This document shows, one piece after another, positions 19,668 to 30,234 of a DNA stretch of 64,000 nucleotides (its first letter is position 1; every line of letters begins with the position of its first letter). The notes beneath the pieces were generated by a model, which did no database searches, was not told the origin of the DNA, and saw only the letters and a program-made list of their open reading frames with translations. Made by a program: the position numbers and the translations under genes. The stretch spans positions 7,420,501 to 7,484,500 of the forward strand of contig NZ_CP095376.1 of NCBI RefSeq assembly GCF_023008405.1. Reading direction: 5' to 3'. Origin of the DNA: Amycolatopsis sp. FBCC-B4732 (GTDB taxonomy: Bacteria; Actinomycetota; Actinomycetes; Mycobacteriales; Pseudonocardiaceae).

Positions 19668-21377
19668 CTAACTCCGCCGCAGGGCTGCCGGGGCGTCCGC
19701 GGGCACCGCCGGGTTCTTCGGGGCCACCGGCTCCAGCCGGGCGTAAGCCGCGTCCTGCGGGGGCCGGGCGTCCGCCTCGCCCTTGTTCGGCCAGAACGAG
19801 AACGCCCGCTCCGCCTGCGCCGTGATCGTCAGGGACGGGTTCACGCCGAGGTTGGCCGTGATCGCCGCGCCGTCGACCACCGACAGGCCCGGGTAGCCGA
19901 AGACCCGGTGGTACGGGTCGATGACGCCCTCGTCGGGGGTCGCGCCGATCGGGACGCCGCCGATGAAGTGGGCCGTCAGGGGGATGTCGAAGATCTCGCC
20001 CCACGTGCCGCCCGCGATGCCGCCGATGTGGCCCGCCGTGCGCTCGTTGGCCTCGTGGCCGGCTGGGATGAAGCTCGGGTTCGGCTCGCCGTGGCCCTGC
20101 TTGGACGTGTACTTGCGGCGGCCGAACAGCCCGCGGCGCGTGTACGTCGTGATCGAGTTGTCCAGGCTCTGCATCACCAGCAGGATCACCGTGCGCTCGG
20201 ACCAGCGGTAGCCGTTGAGCAGCTTCGCCGTCTGGAACGGGTGCTTGACCATGAAGCTCACGGCCTGCCGCCAGCGCGGCACCGGCGAAGCGCCGTCCGT
20301 GGCGATCGTCTGCAGCAGGCTCATCGCGTTGCTGCCCTTGCCGTAGCGGACCGGCTCGATGTGGGTGTTTTCGTCCGGGTGGATCGACGACGTGATCGCG
20401 ACCCCGCGGCTGAAGTTCCGGCTCTCGTCGACGTCGGTCCGGGCGGCGCCGATGATGGCCTCGGAGTTCGTCCGGGTCAGCTCGCCGAGCCGGCGCGAGA
20501 GCTTCGGCAGCGTGCCGGTGTCCTTCATCTTGTGCAGCAGGTTCTGCGTGCCCCAGGTGCCCGCCGCGAAGACGACCTTCTCGGCCGTGATCGTCGTCCG
20601 GAACCGCTTCGACGTCGTCCCGGTCTTCTTCAGGTCGACCTCGTAGCCACCCTCGACCGGGCGCACGGACGTCACCGTCGTCAGCGGGATGACCTGCGCG
20701 CCGTCCTGCTCGGCGAGGTACAGGTAGTTCTTGACCAGCGTGTTCTTCGCCCCGACGCGGCAGCCGGTCATGCACGAGCCACACTCGGTGCACCCGACGC
20801 GCTCGGGTCCGGCGCCGCCGAAGTACGGGTCCTTCGCGCGCTCCCCCGGCTTGCCGAAGTACACCCCGACCGGCGTCGGGTGGAACGAATCGGCGACGCC
20901 CATGTCCTTGGCGACGGCGCGCATCACGACGTCCGACGGCGTGATCGTCGGGTTCGTGACGACGCCCAGCATCCGGCTCGCCTGGTCGTAGTGCGGCGCG
21001 AGCTCGGCCTCCCAGTCGGTGATGTGGGACCACTGCCGGTCGCGGTAGAACGGCTTGAGCGGCCGGTACAGCGTGTTCGCGTAGACGAGCGACCCGCCCC
21101 CGACGCCGGCGCCCGCGAGCACCATGACGTCGTTGAGCATGTGGATGCGCTGGATCCCGTAGCAGCCGACCTGCGGCGCCCAGAGGTAGCGCTTGAGGTC
21201 CCACGACGTCTTGGCGAACTCGTCGTCGGCGAACCTCCGCCCGGCCTCGACGACGGCTACCCGGTAGCCCTTCTCGGTGAGCCGCAGCGCCGCGACGCTG
21301 CCGCCGAACCCCGACCCCACCACGACGACGTCGTAGTCGGGGCCACCCGCACTGGTGGTGGTGTTACTGGCAGTCAC
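19668..21377 (-). CDS. GMC-type oxidoreductase, ChoD-like (cholesterol oxidase family)
   Basis: 569 residues. The N-terminal FAD-binding motif is VVVVGSGFGGSVAALRLTEKG; the substrate domain follows and the protein ends with the GMC C-terminal signature (VVDGAAITANLGVNPSLTITAQAE, read in parts). A Cys cluster, CTECGSCMTGCRVGAKNT, resembles half of a ferredoxin site and is typical of the mycobacterial ChoD group. Position next to guaB3 matches M. tuberculosis choD-guaB3. Despite the family name, sterol activity in this subgroup is uncertain; it may oxidise another hydrophobic alcohol. The start is preceded by TAGGAGCG. Confidence 0.9.
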   Translation of the reverse strand: MTASNTTTSAGGPDYDVVVVGSGFGGSVAALRLTEKGYRVAVVEAGRRFADDEFAKTSWDLKRYLWAPQVGCYGIQRIHMLNDVMVLAGAGVGGGSLVYANTLYRPLKPFYRDRQWSHITDWEAELAPHYDQASRMLGVVTNPTITPSDVVMRAVAKDMGVADSFHPTPVGVYFGKPGERAKDPYFGGAGPERVGCTECGSCMTGCRVGAKNTLVKNYLYLAEQDGAQVIPLTTVTSVRPVEGGYEVDLKKTGTTSKRFRTTITAEKVVFAAGTWGTQNLLHKMKDTGTLPKLSRRLGELTRTNSEAIIGAARTDVDESRNFSRGVAITSSIHPDENTHIEPVRYGKGSNAMSLLQTIATDGASPVPRWRQAVSFMVKHPFQTAKLLNGYRWSERTVILLVMQSLDNSITTYTRRGLFGRRKYTSKQGHGEPNPSFIPAGHEANERTAGHIGGIAGGTWGEIFDIPLTAHFIGGVPIGATPDEGVIDPYHRVFGYPGLSVVDGAAITANLGVNPSLTITAQAERAFSFWPNKGEADARPPQDAAYARLEPVAPKNPAVPADAPAALRRS

Positions 21378-21543
21378 ACCTAGGAGCGTAACCCGGGGTC
21401 CCAGTTCTGACCAGAGGTAAGTTACTCGCCAGTCACTCTTCTGGACGCTTACATGAGCGCCGCGGGTGGGTACTTATCAGAGTGCTCGATGTCCACGTCG
21501 GCGATTCACCGCCGAGCGGGACACGATCCCAGGAGGCACCACG

Positions 21544-21744
21544 ATGAGCCCACGAAAGCTCACCGGTTGGCGCAAGTCGAGCCACAGCCACTTCGAGGAG
21601 AACGCCTGCGTCGAGGTGGGCACCGGCCCGGGTGTGGTCGGTGTGCGGGACACCAAGCAGGCGGCAATGGCCGCCCGCCCGGTGCTCGTGTATTCGGCGA
21701 GAGCGTTCACCGCGTTCCTCGACCACCTCACCGACGGACGGTGA
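21544..21744 (+). CDS. DUF397-domain small protein
   Basis: 66 residues matching the DUF397 pattern: TGWRKSSHS at the start, then ACVEV, VGVRDTK and a final FTAFLDHL. ATG with AGGAGG nine bases upstream. DUF397 genes usually sit beside a helix-turn-helix regulator and act as its partner; none lies next to this one, so it is an orphan. Its last bases (GACGGACGGTGAGGCC) are identical to the 3' end of guaB3 150 bases away, suggesting the gene end was reshaped by recombination. Confidence 0.85.
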   Translation: MSPRKLTGWRKSSHSHFEENACVEVGTGPGVVGVRDTKQAAMAARPVLVYSARAFTAFLDHLTDGR

Positions 21745-21800
21745 GGCCGGCTCCCCGGACAGCCCGTCTTCGCCACCGCGCGGCGGAGGCGGGCCCGAAC
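21731..21800. repeat. degenerate copy of the guaB3 3' end
   Basis: The plus-strand stretch GACGGACGGTGAGGCC ... AGCCCGTCTTCGCCA.CGC.CGGCG.AG (about 21733-21800) aligns with the guaB3 3' end at about 21889-21975, apart from a gap of about 20 bases and scattered changes. Read on the minus strand it still ends GLTVRR-stop, like guaB3. It includes the last codons of the DUF397 gene. Confidence 0.6.
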
Positions 21801-21882
21801 CAGTGAGGCTCGCGATCACCTCCGCCCGGCACGGCGGTGGGCGGGGTGGTCGAGCGCGGCCTCGACCAGGACGGCAACGCCG

Positions 21883-23016
21883 TCAGCGACGGACGGTGAG
21901 GCCCACCCGCTGGAATTCCTTCAGGTCCGAGTAGCCCGTCTTCGCCATCGCCCGGCGCAGCGCCCCGAACAGGTTCACCACGCCCTCCGCGTCCGACGAC
22001 GGGCCGAACAGCAGGGTCTTCAGGTCGACCGCGTAATCCGGCCCCGCCGCCACACGCGAACGCGGCAGGGACGGGTGCGCGGCCGCCGCCGTCCAGTACA
22101 GGCCCTGCCCGGGTGCGTCCGAAGCCGCGGCCAGCGGTGAGCCCAGCATCACGGCGTCCGCGCCGCACGCGATCGCCTTCGCGATGTCGCCCGACGTCGT
22201 CATGCCGCCGTCGGCCAGGACGTGGACGTAGCGGCCGCCCGTCTCGTCGAGGTAGTCGCGGCGGGCCGCTGCCGCGTCGATGATCGCCGTGGCCATCGGG
22301 ACGCCGATGCCGAGGACGCGGTCGGTGCTGGTGACGCCCGGTGTGTAGCCGTGGCCGACGATGACGCCGGCCGCGCCCGTGCGCATCAGGTGCATCGCCG
22401 TGCGGTAGTCGCTGACGCCGCCCGCGATCACCGGGACGTCGAGGCGGCCGATGAACTCCTTGAGGTTCAGCGGCTCCGCGTCGCGCTGGACGTGCTCGGC
22501 CGAGATGATCGTGCCCTGCACGACCAGGATCTCGACGCCCGCCGCGATGAGGTCCGGGGTCAGCTCGGCGGCGTGCTGCGGGCTGACGCGCGCGGCCACC
22601 GTGACGCCGGATTCGCGGACCGTCTTGATGGCCTCGCTCAGCAGGTCGAGCCGGACCGGGGCGGCGTGCAGCTCCTGCAGCACCCGCCCGACCGCGGTCG
22701 GGTCCTCGAGGTCCTCGGCCGCGCGGACCAGCTGGAAGATGGCTTCCTCGACGTTCGCGTGCCGCGCCCAGAGTCCCTCGGCGTTCAGCACGCCGAGGCC
22801 GCCCAGCTCGCCGACGGCGACCGCGGTGCCGGGCGAGACGATCGCGTCCGTCGGGTGCGTGACGAGCGGCAGGTCGAAGCGGTAGGCGTCGATCTGCCAG
22901 GAGGTGGACACCACCGAAGACGACCGGGTCCGCCGTGACGGCACGATCTCGACGTCGTCGAGGTCATACGCCCGCCGCGCGGTGCGGCCCATCCCGATCT
23001 CGACCAGGTCCCGCAC
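21883..23016 (-). CDS. guaB3: GuaB3-family IMP dehydrogenase-like protein
   Basis: 377 residues, the CBS-less GuaB3 type. It starts MRDLVEIGMGRTARRAYDLD and keeps the TIM-barrel phosphate-binding region ([29 protein letters not shown]). The loop that carries catalytic Cys in true IMP dehydrogenases (GPGSICTTR in guaB at 24217) reads GHGYTPGVTST here, with no Cys. Family knowledge: the mycobacterial member is annotated as IMP dehydrogenase without proof, and cyanobacterial GuaB3 has been reported as a GMP reductase. The exact reaction here is open. Gene order with ChoD-like and guaB is conserved. Confidence 0.9.
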   Translation of the reverse strand: MRDLVEIGMGRTARRAYDLDDVEIVPSRRTRSSSVVSTSWQIDAYRFDLPLVTHPTDAIVSPGTAVAVGELGGLGVLNAEGLWARHANVEEAIFQLVRAAEDLEDPTAVGRVLQELHAAPVRLDLLSEAIKTVRESGVTVAARVSPQHAAELTPDLIAAGVEILVVQGTIISAEHVQRDAEPLNLKEFIGRLDVPVIAGGVSDYRTAMHLMRTGAAGVIVGHGYTPGVTSTDRVLGIGVPMATAIIDAAAARRDYLDETGGRYVHVLADGGMTTSGDIAKAIACGADAVMLGSPLAAASDAPGQGLYWTAAAAHPSLPRSRVAAGPDYAVDLKTLLFGPSSDAEGVVNLFGALRRAMAKTGYSDLKEFQRVGLTVRR

Positions 23017-23097
23017 GTGAAGCCTCCTCCGACGACGACAATCTGCCGTGCCCCATTGTCGCTAGTCCGCGTGGGTGACCTGCGCACGGGGGTGGCA

Positions 23098-23622
23098 CTA
23101 CACCCGGACGAAGACGGCGATCGGCGCCAGCACCGCCCCCAGCGCGAGGGCCAGCCACGTCGCCACCGGCGGGTAGACGTTGAGCCGGACCGCGCCGAAG
23201 TACACCGCACCCAGGGCGAGCAGGGCCGCGGCGATCAGCAGGACCGGCCGGACGACGCCCTGGCGCAGGTCGACCACTCCGCCGCCCGCGTGCAGGTAGG
23301 CGATGCCGCCGTCCGCCGTGGAGACGTCGAGCGCCACCGTCTGCCCGGCCGGCAGGTCGAGGCCGGGGTCGACGGCGGTGACGCGGTACGCCCGCCCGCC
23401 GGCGACGATCGAGAGCGTGTGGCTGATCCCACCCTCCCCGCCGACCGGGAGCGCGCCCCGCTCGTGGGACACGATGTACCCCTCGACGCGGTCGGTCGGC
23501 GCGTCACGACCGGCCAGCACCTGGCACATCAGGCAGACGATGCCGCCGAGGAACAGCGACACCAGGGCGACGGCCGTGAAGAACACCGTGCGCAGCACCC
23601 GCGTCAAGCGGCCGACCGTCAT
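23098..23622 (-). CDS. membrane protein with outer beta-domain (hypothetical)
   Basis: 174 residues. One N-terminal membrane segment (about 12-36, VFFTAVALVSLFLGGIVCLM), an outer domain of about 80 residues with beta-like segments (VEGYIVSHERG, GGRAYRVTAV, ALDVSTADGG), then two C-terminal membrane segments (PVLLIAAALLALGAVYFGA and ATWLALALGAVLAPIAVFV). No family recognised. It lies between guaB3 and a DUF3574 gene on the same strand. Confidence 0.75.
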   Translation of the reverse strand: MTVGRLTRVLRTVFFTAVALVSLFLGGIVCLMCQVLAGRDAPTDRVEGYIVSHERGALPVGGEGGISHTLSIVAGGRAYRVTAVDPGLDLPAGQTVALDVSTADGGIAYLHAGGGVVDLRQGVVRPVLLIAAALLALGAVYFGAVRLNVYPPVATWLALALGAVLAPIAVFVRV

Positions 23623-23696
23623 GCCCCACAGTGCACACCACGAGCACCACGCAAGGCGATAGGCCGATTACCGTAAGCACGCTAGGTCACGGTGAC

Positions 23697-24143
23697 TCAA
23701 AAGGAGACCTGCTCCACGGAGTCCGAACGCAGTACGGATTCCTGCCGGAACTGCTTCCGGTAATCGGCGCGGATCCCTTCGATCTCCCGTTCGGCCGCAC
23801 GATCGGCGAACGGGTACAGCAGCACGATCACGTGGGTGTGCTCGCGCACGATCGCGCCGGACCCGCCGCGCCACTGGCCACTGCCGTCGAGGCGGGTGAA
23901 GCCGTCCGGGAACGCCGGGGTGATCTCCCGGTCGGAGAACGCGGCGAACTCCTTATCGGTCACCTCGGTGCCGTCCGGCTTGCCGGTGCCGAAGAACAGC
24001 TCGGTGCGCTTCCAGAGCTCCCCCGGCGACTGCACCCGCGCGGGCGCGGCCGGGGTGTCGGCGGCGGACGCCGTGATGCCGCCGCCCAGCCCGACGAGCG
24101 CCGCCGCCACCGCCGTCACCAGAGTCCGTCGTGGCATCGCCAT
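23697..24143 (-). CDS. secreted DUF3574-family protein
   Basis: 148 residues with a signal peptide (MAMPRRTLVTAVAAALVGLGG, likely cut after ITASA). The mature part carries the DUF3574 pattern: ELFFGTGKPDGTEVTDKEF, ITPAFPDGFTRLDGSGQW, and a charged end YRKQFRQESVLRSD. Family function is unknown. RBS GAGGGG precedes the ATG. The small insert position between guaB3 and guaB is not part of the conserved mycobacterial order, so it is probably lineage-specific. Confidence 0.85.
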   Translation of the reverse strand: MAMPRRTLVTAVAAALVGLGGGITASAADTPAAPARVQSPGELWKRTELFFGTGKPDGTEVTDKEFAAFSDREITPAFPDGFTRLDGSGQWRGGSGAIVREHTHVIVLLYPFADRAAEREIEGIRADYRKQFRQESVLRSDSVEQVSF

Positions 24144-24216
24144 GCGTTCCCCTCCTCGGTCGCCGCGGCCGAGTCTCCCGGCCGCGGCGACCGGGGGGAA
24201 TGCCCGGAAGGGCGGA

Positions 24217-26310
<2,094 letters not shown>

Positions 26311-27246
26311 CTACTGGCCTTCGCCGACGCTCTGGGACTGCCCGCCGGCGGACTCGCTGCGCGGCGTGCCCGGGTCGTTCCCCGTCGCGCCGGTGGTGGT
26401 CGGCGGCGGGGTGGGCGTCGGGGTCGGGGTCTCGCTGGTCGGCGGCGGGGGCGTCGGGGTCGGCGTCCCGCTGCCGGGCAGGCTGGTGGTGCCGCTGCCG
26501 CTGCCCGGGATCGACGTCGCCGAGCCCGCCGGCGGTACCTGCGTCGACGACGCGCCGGGCGGCACCGACGGCACCGAGGTCTGGATCGGGCCCTGGACCG
26601 GGGCCTCGGGGTTCTGCAGCTGCGCGGCGAGCTGCCGGTGCTGTTCCATCAGCTGGTCGCGGTTGTCTTCGTCGCTGACCTGCGACAACGCGGCCTGGGC
26701 GGCGTCGAGGGCCTCGCGCGCGGCGTCGAGGTTGCCGCCGGCGATGGCCAGGTTCGCCTTCTCGAGGTCGAGCTTCGCGTTCGCGGCGGCCTCGACCGAG
26801 CGGGCGTGGTCGGAGTACAGGACCTTCGCGAGGCCCCACAGGGTGTCGCCCGGTTCCGCGGAGCGCGCGGCCAGCCCGGTCCCGGTGAACGCGATCGCCA
26901 GCACGGCGGCGGCGACGGCGATGGGGACGAGCAGCCTGCGGCGGCGTCCGCTCGAGGCGTGCCGCTTCGCGAGAGCGGCGGTGCTGACGGTGCGCACGGC
27001 GGTGTCGACGTCGACGAGCTCGGCCAGCGGCTCGCTGTCGATGTCTCTTCGCCACGCCACCAGCAACGCGTTGAGCTCCTGGTCGCCGAGGCCGTCGGCC
27101 AGCGCCGGGTCGGACCCGCCGAGCGCGTCGAGCAGCGCGTCATCGGCTTGCACGGCTGACAGGTCGGCGGCGAATTCCGCCTCCGAAGCCGACAAGCCAC
27201 TACCGAAGACGTCGTCCGGCTGGAAACCTCTGTCATGACCGGTCAC
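26311..27246 (-). CDS. rsdA: anti-sigma-D factor RsdA-like membrane protein
   Basis: 311 residues. The N-terminal sigma-binding segment (EAEFAADLSAVQADDALLDALGG, VAWRRDIDSEPL) is followed by one membrane helix (LLVPIAVAAAVLAIAFTGTGLA), a helical outer domain with GDTLWGLAKVLYSDHARSVE and LAAQLQNP, and a Pro/Thr-rich tail. The start GTG abuts the sigma-factor stop (TGAGTG), so the genes are coupled. It should hold the ShbA/SigD-type sigma factor at the membrane until released by proteolysis, as known for M. tuberculosis RsdA. Confidence 0.9.
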   Translation of the reverse strand: MTGHDRGFQPDDVFGSGLSASEAEFAADLSAVQADDALLDALGGSDPALADGLGDQELNALLVAWRRDIDSEPLAELVDVDTAVRTVSTAALAKRHASSGRRRRLLVPIAVAAAVLAIAFTGTGLAARSAEPGDTLWGLAKVLYSDHARSVEAAANAKLDLEKANLAIAGGNLDAAREALDAAQAALSQVSDEDNRDQLMEQHRQLAAQLQNPEAPVQGPIQTSVPSVPPGASSTQVPPAGSATSIPGSGSGTTSLPGSGTPTPTPPPPTSETPTPTPTPPPTTTGATGNDPGTPRSESAGGQSQSVGEGQ

Positions 27247-27819
27247 TCAGATCACCTCCTCCGCGGCCAGGACCTTTCTCAGCCGCGCGAGGGCGCGGTG
27301 CTGGGCGACGCGGACGGCGCCGGGAGTGGAGCCGACCGCGTCCGCGGTCTCCTCCGCCGACAGTCCGACAACCACGCGAAGCACCACGATCTCCCGCTGC
27401 TTGTCCGGCAGCACCTGCAACAACTGGGACATCCGCTCGTTCAGTTCACCTTGCAGCGCCCGCTGCTCGGGGCCGACCCCGCCTTCGACTTCGTCGGGGA
27501 TCTCGGCCACCGGCTCGGCCCGGTTGCGCGCCGCCGCGCGGTGCGCGTCGGCCACCTTGTGCTGGGCGATCCCGTAGACGAAGGCCAGGAACGGGCGGCC
27601 TTGGTCGCGGTACGAGGGCAATGCCGTTAGCACCGCGAGACACACCTCCTGCGCAACGTCGTCCGCCGAAGCGAACGATCGCTCCTGCCTGCCAACCCGG
27701 GCGCGGCAATACCGCACTACCAGTGGACGGATAGCAGCCAGCAGCCGCTCCACTGCCTGGGGATCTCCCTCGACAGCAGCGGCGACCGGTTCATCCAGTC
27801 CATCCCCCACATTGGCCAT
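27247..27819 (-). CDS. shbA: ECF-type RNA polymerase sigma factor, ShbA/SigD group
   Basis: 190 residues from the ATG at 27819 (TTG at 27828 is an alternative; neither has a clear ribosome-binding site). Sigma region 2 around ADDVAQEVCLAVLTALPSYRD and RPFLAFVYGIAQHKVADAHR; region 4 around LPDKQREIVVLRVVVGLSAEETADAVGSTPGAVRVAQHRAL. Its place between guaB and bldM/whiB, and its partner anti-sigma gene, fit M. tuberculosis SigD and Streptomyces ShbA (which drives the principal sigma gene hrdB). Expected control of growth-phase or ribosomal genes is inference. Confidence 0.92.
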   Translation of the reverse strand: MANVGDGLDEPVAAAVEGDPQAVERLLAAIRPLVVRYCRARVGRQERSFASADDVAQEVCLAVLTALPSYRDQGRPFLAFVYGIAQHKVADAHRAAARNRAEPVAEIPDEVEGGVGPEQRALQGELNERMSQLLQVLPDKQREIVVLRVVVGLSAEETADAVGSTPGAVRVAQHRALARLRKVLAAEEVI

Positions 27820-28132
27820 CGCAGACAACAGTCCCAGTGTTACGTGTAGGTGTGCAAAGAACCCGGCCCGTGGTCGCCTCCGCCTCGAACCGGTGACCGC
27901 TACCGTACCGTCGGCCCGCTCCGGACCGACGCGCGCGGTGCTCCCCGGCGCGCCGTACTCGCCGGAGCCGCGAAAGTACGGATTTTCCTGCAGACCCGCG
28001 GCCGGATCCGACGATTCAACGAGCGAGCGGGGCCACGGGTACGAGATCCGTCGGAGGGACGGGTGCCACGGCGTCGATCCGCCGTGGCGGCTGCCTCAAG
28101 GGGCGCCGGAGTGTGATGGGGACCACGCAGGT
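27820..28132. other. promoter region of the sigma gene, no gene seen
   Basis: About 310 bases between the sigma-factor start and the bldM-like terminator. Short open frames on the plus strand lack ribosome-binding sites and recognisable products. The stretch next to the sigma gene is AT-richer (minus strand: CCTACACGTAACACTGGG), with TAACAC as a possible -10 box. No RNA structure was recognised. Confidence 0.4.
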
Positions 28133-28161
28133 ACGGGCCAGGGCGGTGCGCCCTGGCCCGT
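28133..28161 (-). terminator. hairpin terminator of the bldM-like gene
   Basis: A perfect 13-base stem ACGGGCCAGGGCG / CGCCCTGGCCCGT with a 3-base loop, 55 bases after the stop of the bldM-like gene. Confidence 0.85.
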
Positions 28162-28215
28162 CGTCACCTGTGTTCCGGCCGTGTCAGGATCGAGGAGAAC
28201 TGCCGCGGGGACGGG

Positions 28216-28812
28216 TCAGCTGACCAGACCGCGGCGGAAGCCGTGGGCCACGGCCTGCGCGCGGTCGCGCACACCGAGCTTCCGGAACAGCCGCCGGGCG
28301 TGGGTCTTCACCGTGTCCTCGGACAGGTACAGCTCGCGGCCGATCTGGCCGTTGCTCTTGCCCTGGCTCATCCCCCGGAGCACCTGGAGCTCGCGCTCGG
28401 TCAGCTGGACGCCCGGGTCGGACGGCTGACGGGGCGCGGGCACCGAAGTGCTCGCGAGGGTGTGGGCGAGGGCGGCGACCAGCTCCGGCCGGGACGCGTC
28501 CCAGCGGAGGTAGCCGCGCGCGCCGCCGGCGATCGCGGCGGCGATGCTGCCCGCGTCGTCGGGGGCACCGAAGACGATGACGTTCGCCTGGGGGTTGGCC
28601 GAGACGAGCCGCCGGGTGGCTTCGACACCTGTCGGGACCGCGCGTTGCGTTCCGACCAGCACGACGTCGACGGGCTGACGGGAGTACCGGGCCAGCAGCT
28701 CGTCACCGTGCGCTACGCAGTCGATGCGACTGACCCCAGGGACCGCGGACATCACTCGGGTGAGCCCTTCACGGACACTGCGTCGGTCATCGCAGATCAA
28801 GACCGTCGTCAC
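28216..28812 (-). CDS. bldM: BldM-like atypical response regulator
   Basis: 198 residues. The receiver-like domain starts MTTVLICDDRRSVREGLTR; the LuxR-type HTH at about 135-195 (LTERELQVLRGMSQGKSN, SEDTVKTHARRLFRKLG) closely resembles Streptomyces BldM as I remember it, and the neighbourhood (bldM-shbA-guaB) agrees. The phospho-acceptor Asp54 is Gly here (VVLVGTQRA), and the conserved Lys after GARGYL is also lost (RWDAS). It therefore cannot be controlled by aspartyl phosphorylation; BldM is known to work without phosphorylation and to pair with WhiI. GTG start after GGAAGGAAA. Expected target: developmental or stationary-phase genes. Confidence 0.85.
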   Translation of the reverse strand: MTTVLICDDRRSVREGLTRVMSAVPGVSRIDCVAHGDELLARYSRQPVDVVLVGTQRAVPTGVEATRRLVSANPQANVIVFGAPDDAGSIAAAIAGGARGYLRWDASRPELVAALAHTLASTSVPAPRQPSDPGVQLTERELQVLRGMSQGKSNGQIGRELYLSEDTVKTHARRLFRKLGVRDRAQAVAHGFRRGLVS

Positions 28813-28943
28813 GGGGTTTCCTTCCTGCAGCCGGGTGACATTCCTCTTCCCCTATCGGACGCTTTAGCCCGAACCTTGACACGATCCGGTGGCTTTTTTT
28901 GAAGTTTCTTAGCCCGGATGCCGGAACACCCCATTCCGACGGC

Positions 28944-30107
28944 TCAACCACCCGGGTCGGGCACCCATGGCGATTCCCCCGCGATCCTCCTCCCGCAAGG
29001 ATCTGCGCTTCGTAACACTGCGTGCAACACCTGAGCCACTCTGAATCGATACTCCTCGGCGTGTCCTGGGCGCAGGTCGGCCGCGACGAGGGCTGCGGGC
29101 CACAAAAGTGAAAGCAGTTCGCATTCCTCGGCGGTCGCCATCGCATTTCCGACAAGACCGTCCGAAATCTCCCGGTGATCGGGACACCCGGCCGCCGACA
29201 CGGCGACAGCCAGCACAATCCCGGATTTCACCGCGTGCCGCCGCGCATCCCGCGCGACCGCCGTTTCGAATGCGCGCTCGGCGTGCGGCACGGCGGCAGC
29301 GCCCTGACCTGCGGCGAGCTCGATCTCGGCACCGACCCAGCCCCCGCGCACGCCCGCCCGCCAGCCGGCGCGCTGTTCGGCGGCCCTCGCGGCGAGCCTG
29401 CGGGCGGCGGTGAGGCGGCCGAGGGCGAGGTTGTCGGCGGCGAGCCCGAGGAGCGCGTCGGCCCTCGCACCGGCGGCGTCGAGGCCGTCCGGGTCGGAGT
29501 TTCCGGGGTCGGGGTCGCCGGTGCCGGAGTCGCCCGGGGCAGGGTCGCCGGGGTCGCCGGAGAGGGAGGCGGCCGCTTCAAGGCCGGCCGGGGCGGAGGC
29601 GCCGGTCAGCGAGGCGGCCGCTTCAAGGCCGGCCGGGGCGGGGTCGGCGGAGAGCGCGGCCGCCGCAACGAAGCTTCTCCGGTCGGAGGCCCCGGAGAGG
29701 GAGGCGGCCGCGTCAAGACCGCCGATGAGCAAGGCGGCTGTGTCGAGGCCGTCGGGGTCGGAGGCGCCGGAGAGCGAGGCGGCCGCGTCGAGGCCGCTCG
29801 GATCAGGGTCGCCGGTGAGCGCGGCAACCTTCGCGAAGGCCTCGCCGTCGAGCGCGCGAGCCTGCCTGTGCCCGCCCAGCTGCCGCCGGTGCGAAGCGAG
29901 CGTGCTGGCGGCGAGGGACGCCGTCACCGGGTCGCTATCGCCCCGGAGCCGCTCCAGGAGGGCAGCGGCGGCCGCGTACCGGCCCTGGGCGCCGAGCACA
30001 ATGGCGGCGAGCAGCCGCTCCCGCGGGGTGCCCGCGCCGCGCAGGACGGCGGGATCGGGCAGCGGATCGCTCCCGAACGCGGCGGCCCTCAGGGCGGGTT
30101 CGTGCAC
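28944..30107 (-). CDS. helical repeat protein with internal low-complexity expansion (hypothetical)
   Basis: 387 residues. The flanks look like an all-helical TPR-type protein (RERLLAAIVLGAQGRYAAAA; then LGLAADNLALGRLTAARRLA and HAERAFETAVARDARRHAV). In the middle (about residues 95-210) about six imperfect copies of a unit like GLDAAASLSGASDPD are inserted. GTG start with GAAAGGA four bases upstream. Its place between bldM/sigma and whiB resembles Rv3415c, a TPR-like protein without such an insert (from memory). The expansion may be a replication-slippage product. Function unknown. Confidence 0.75.
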   Translation of the reverse strand: MHEPALRAAAFGSDPLPDPAVLRGAGTPRERLLAAIVLGAQGRYAAAAALLERLRGDSDPVTASLAASTLASHRRQLGGHRQARALDGEAFAKVAALTGDPDPSGLDAAASLSGASDPDGLDTAALLIGGLDAAASLSGASDRRSFVAAAALSADPAPAGLEAAASLTGASAPAGLEAAASLSGDPGDPAPGDSGTGDPDPGNSDPDGLDAAGARADALLGLAADNLALGRLTAARRLAARAAEQRAGWRAGVRGGWVGAEIELAAGQGAAAVPHAERAFETAVARDARRHAVKSGIVLAVAVSAAGCPDHREISDGLVGNAMATAEECELLSLLWPAALVAADLRPGHAEEYRFRVAQVLHAVLRSADPCGRRIAGESPWVPDPGG

Positions 30108-30234
30108 CCGTCCTTTCTAGCGGTTCGCACCGACAAAAACATGATCGAAGTGCCCGGGCACGAGCTCGGACGTCATGAACGGGTCGTTCATGGCGTTTCG
30201 GCGCCGGCCACTGCCGACACCGGGCGAAAGCCGG

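Noticed and set aside
21728..22168. Minus-strand frame overlapping the guaB3 end
   Set aside because: It is the out-of-frame shadow of guaB3 joined to its degenerate tail copy, not an independent gene.
27850..28116. Plus-strand open frames upstream of the sigma gene
   Set aside because: No start signals, poor codon bias and no motif; the region is better explained as promoter DNA.
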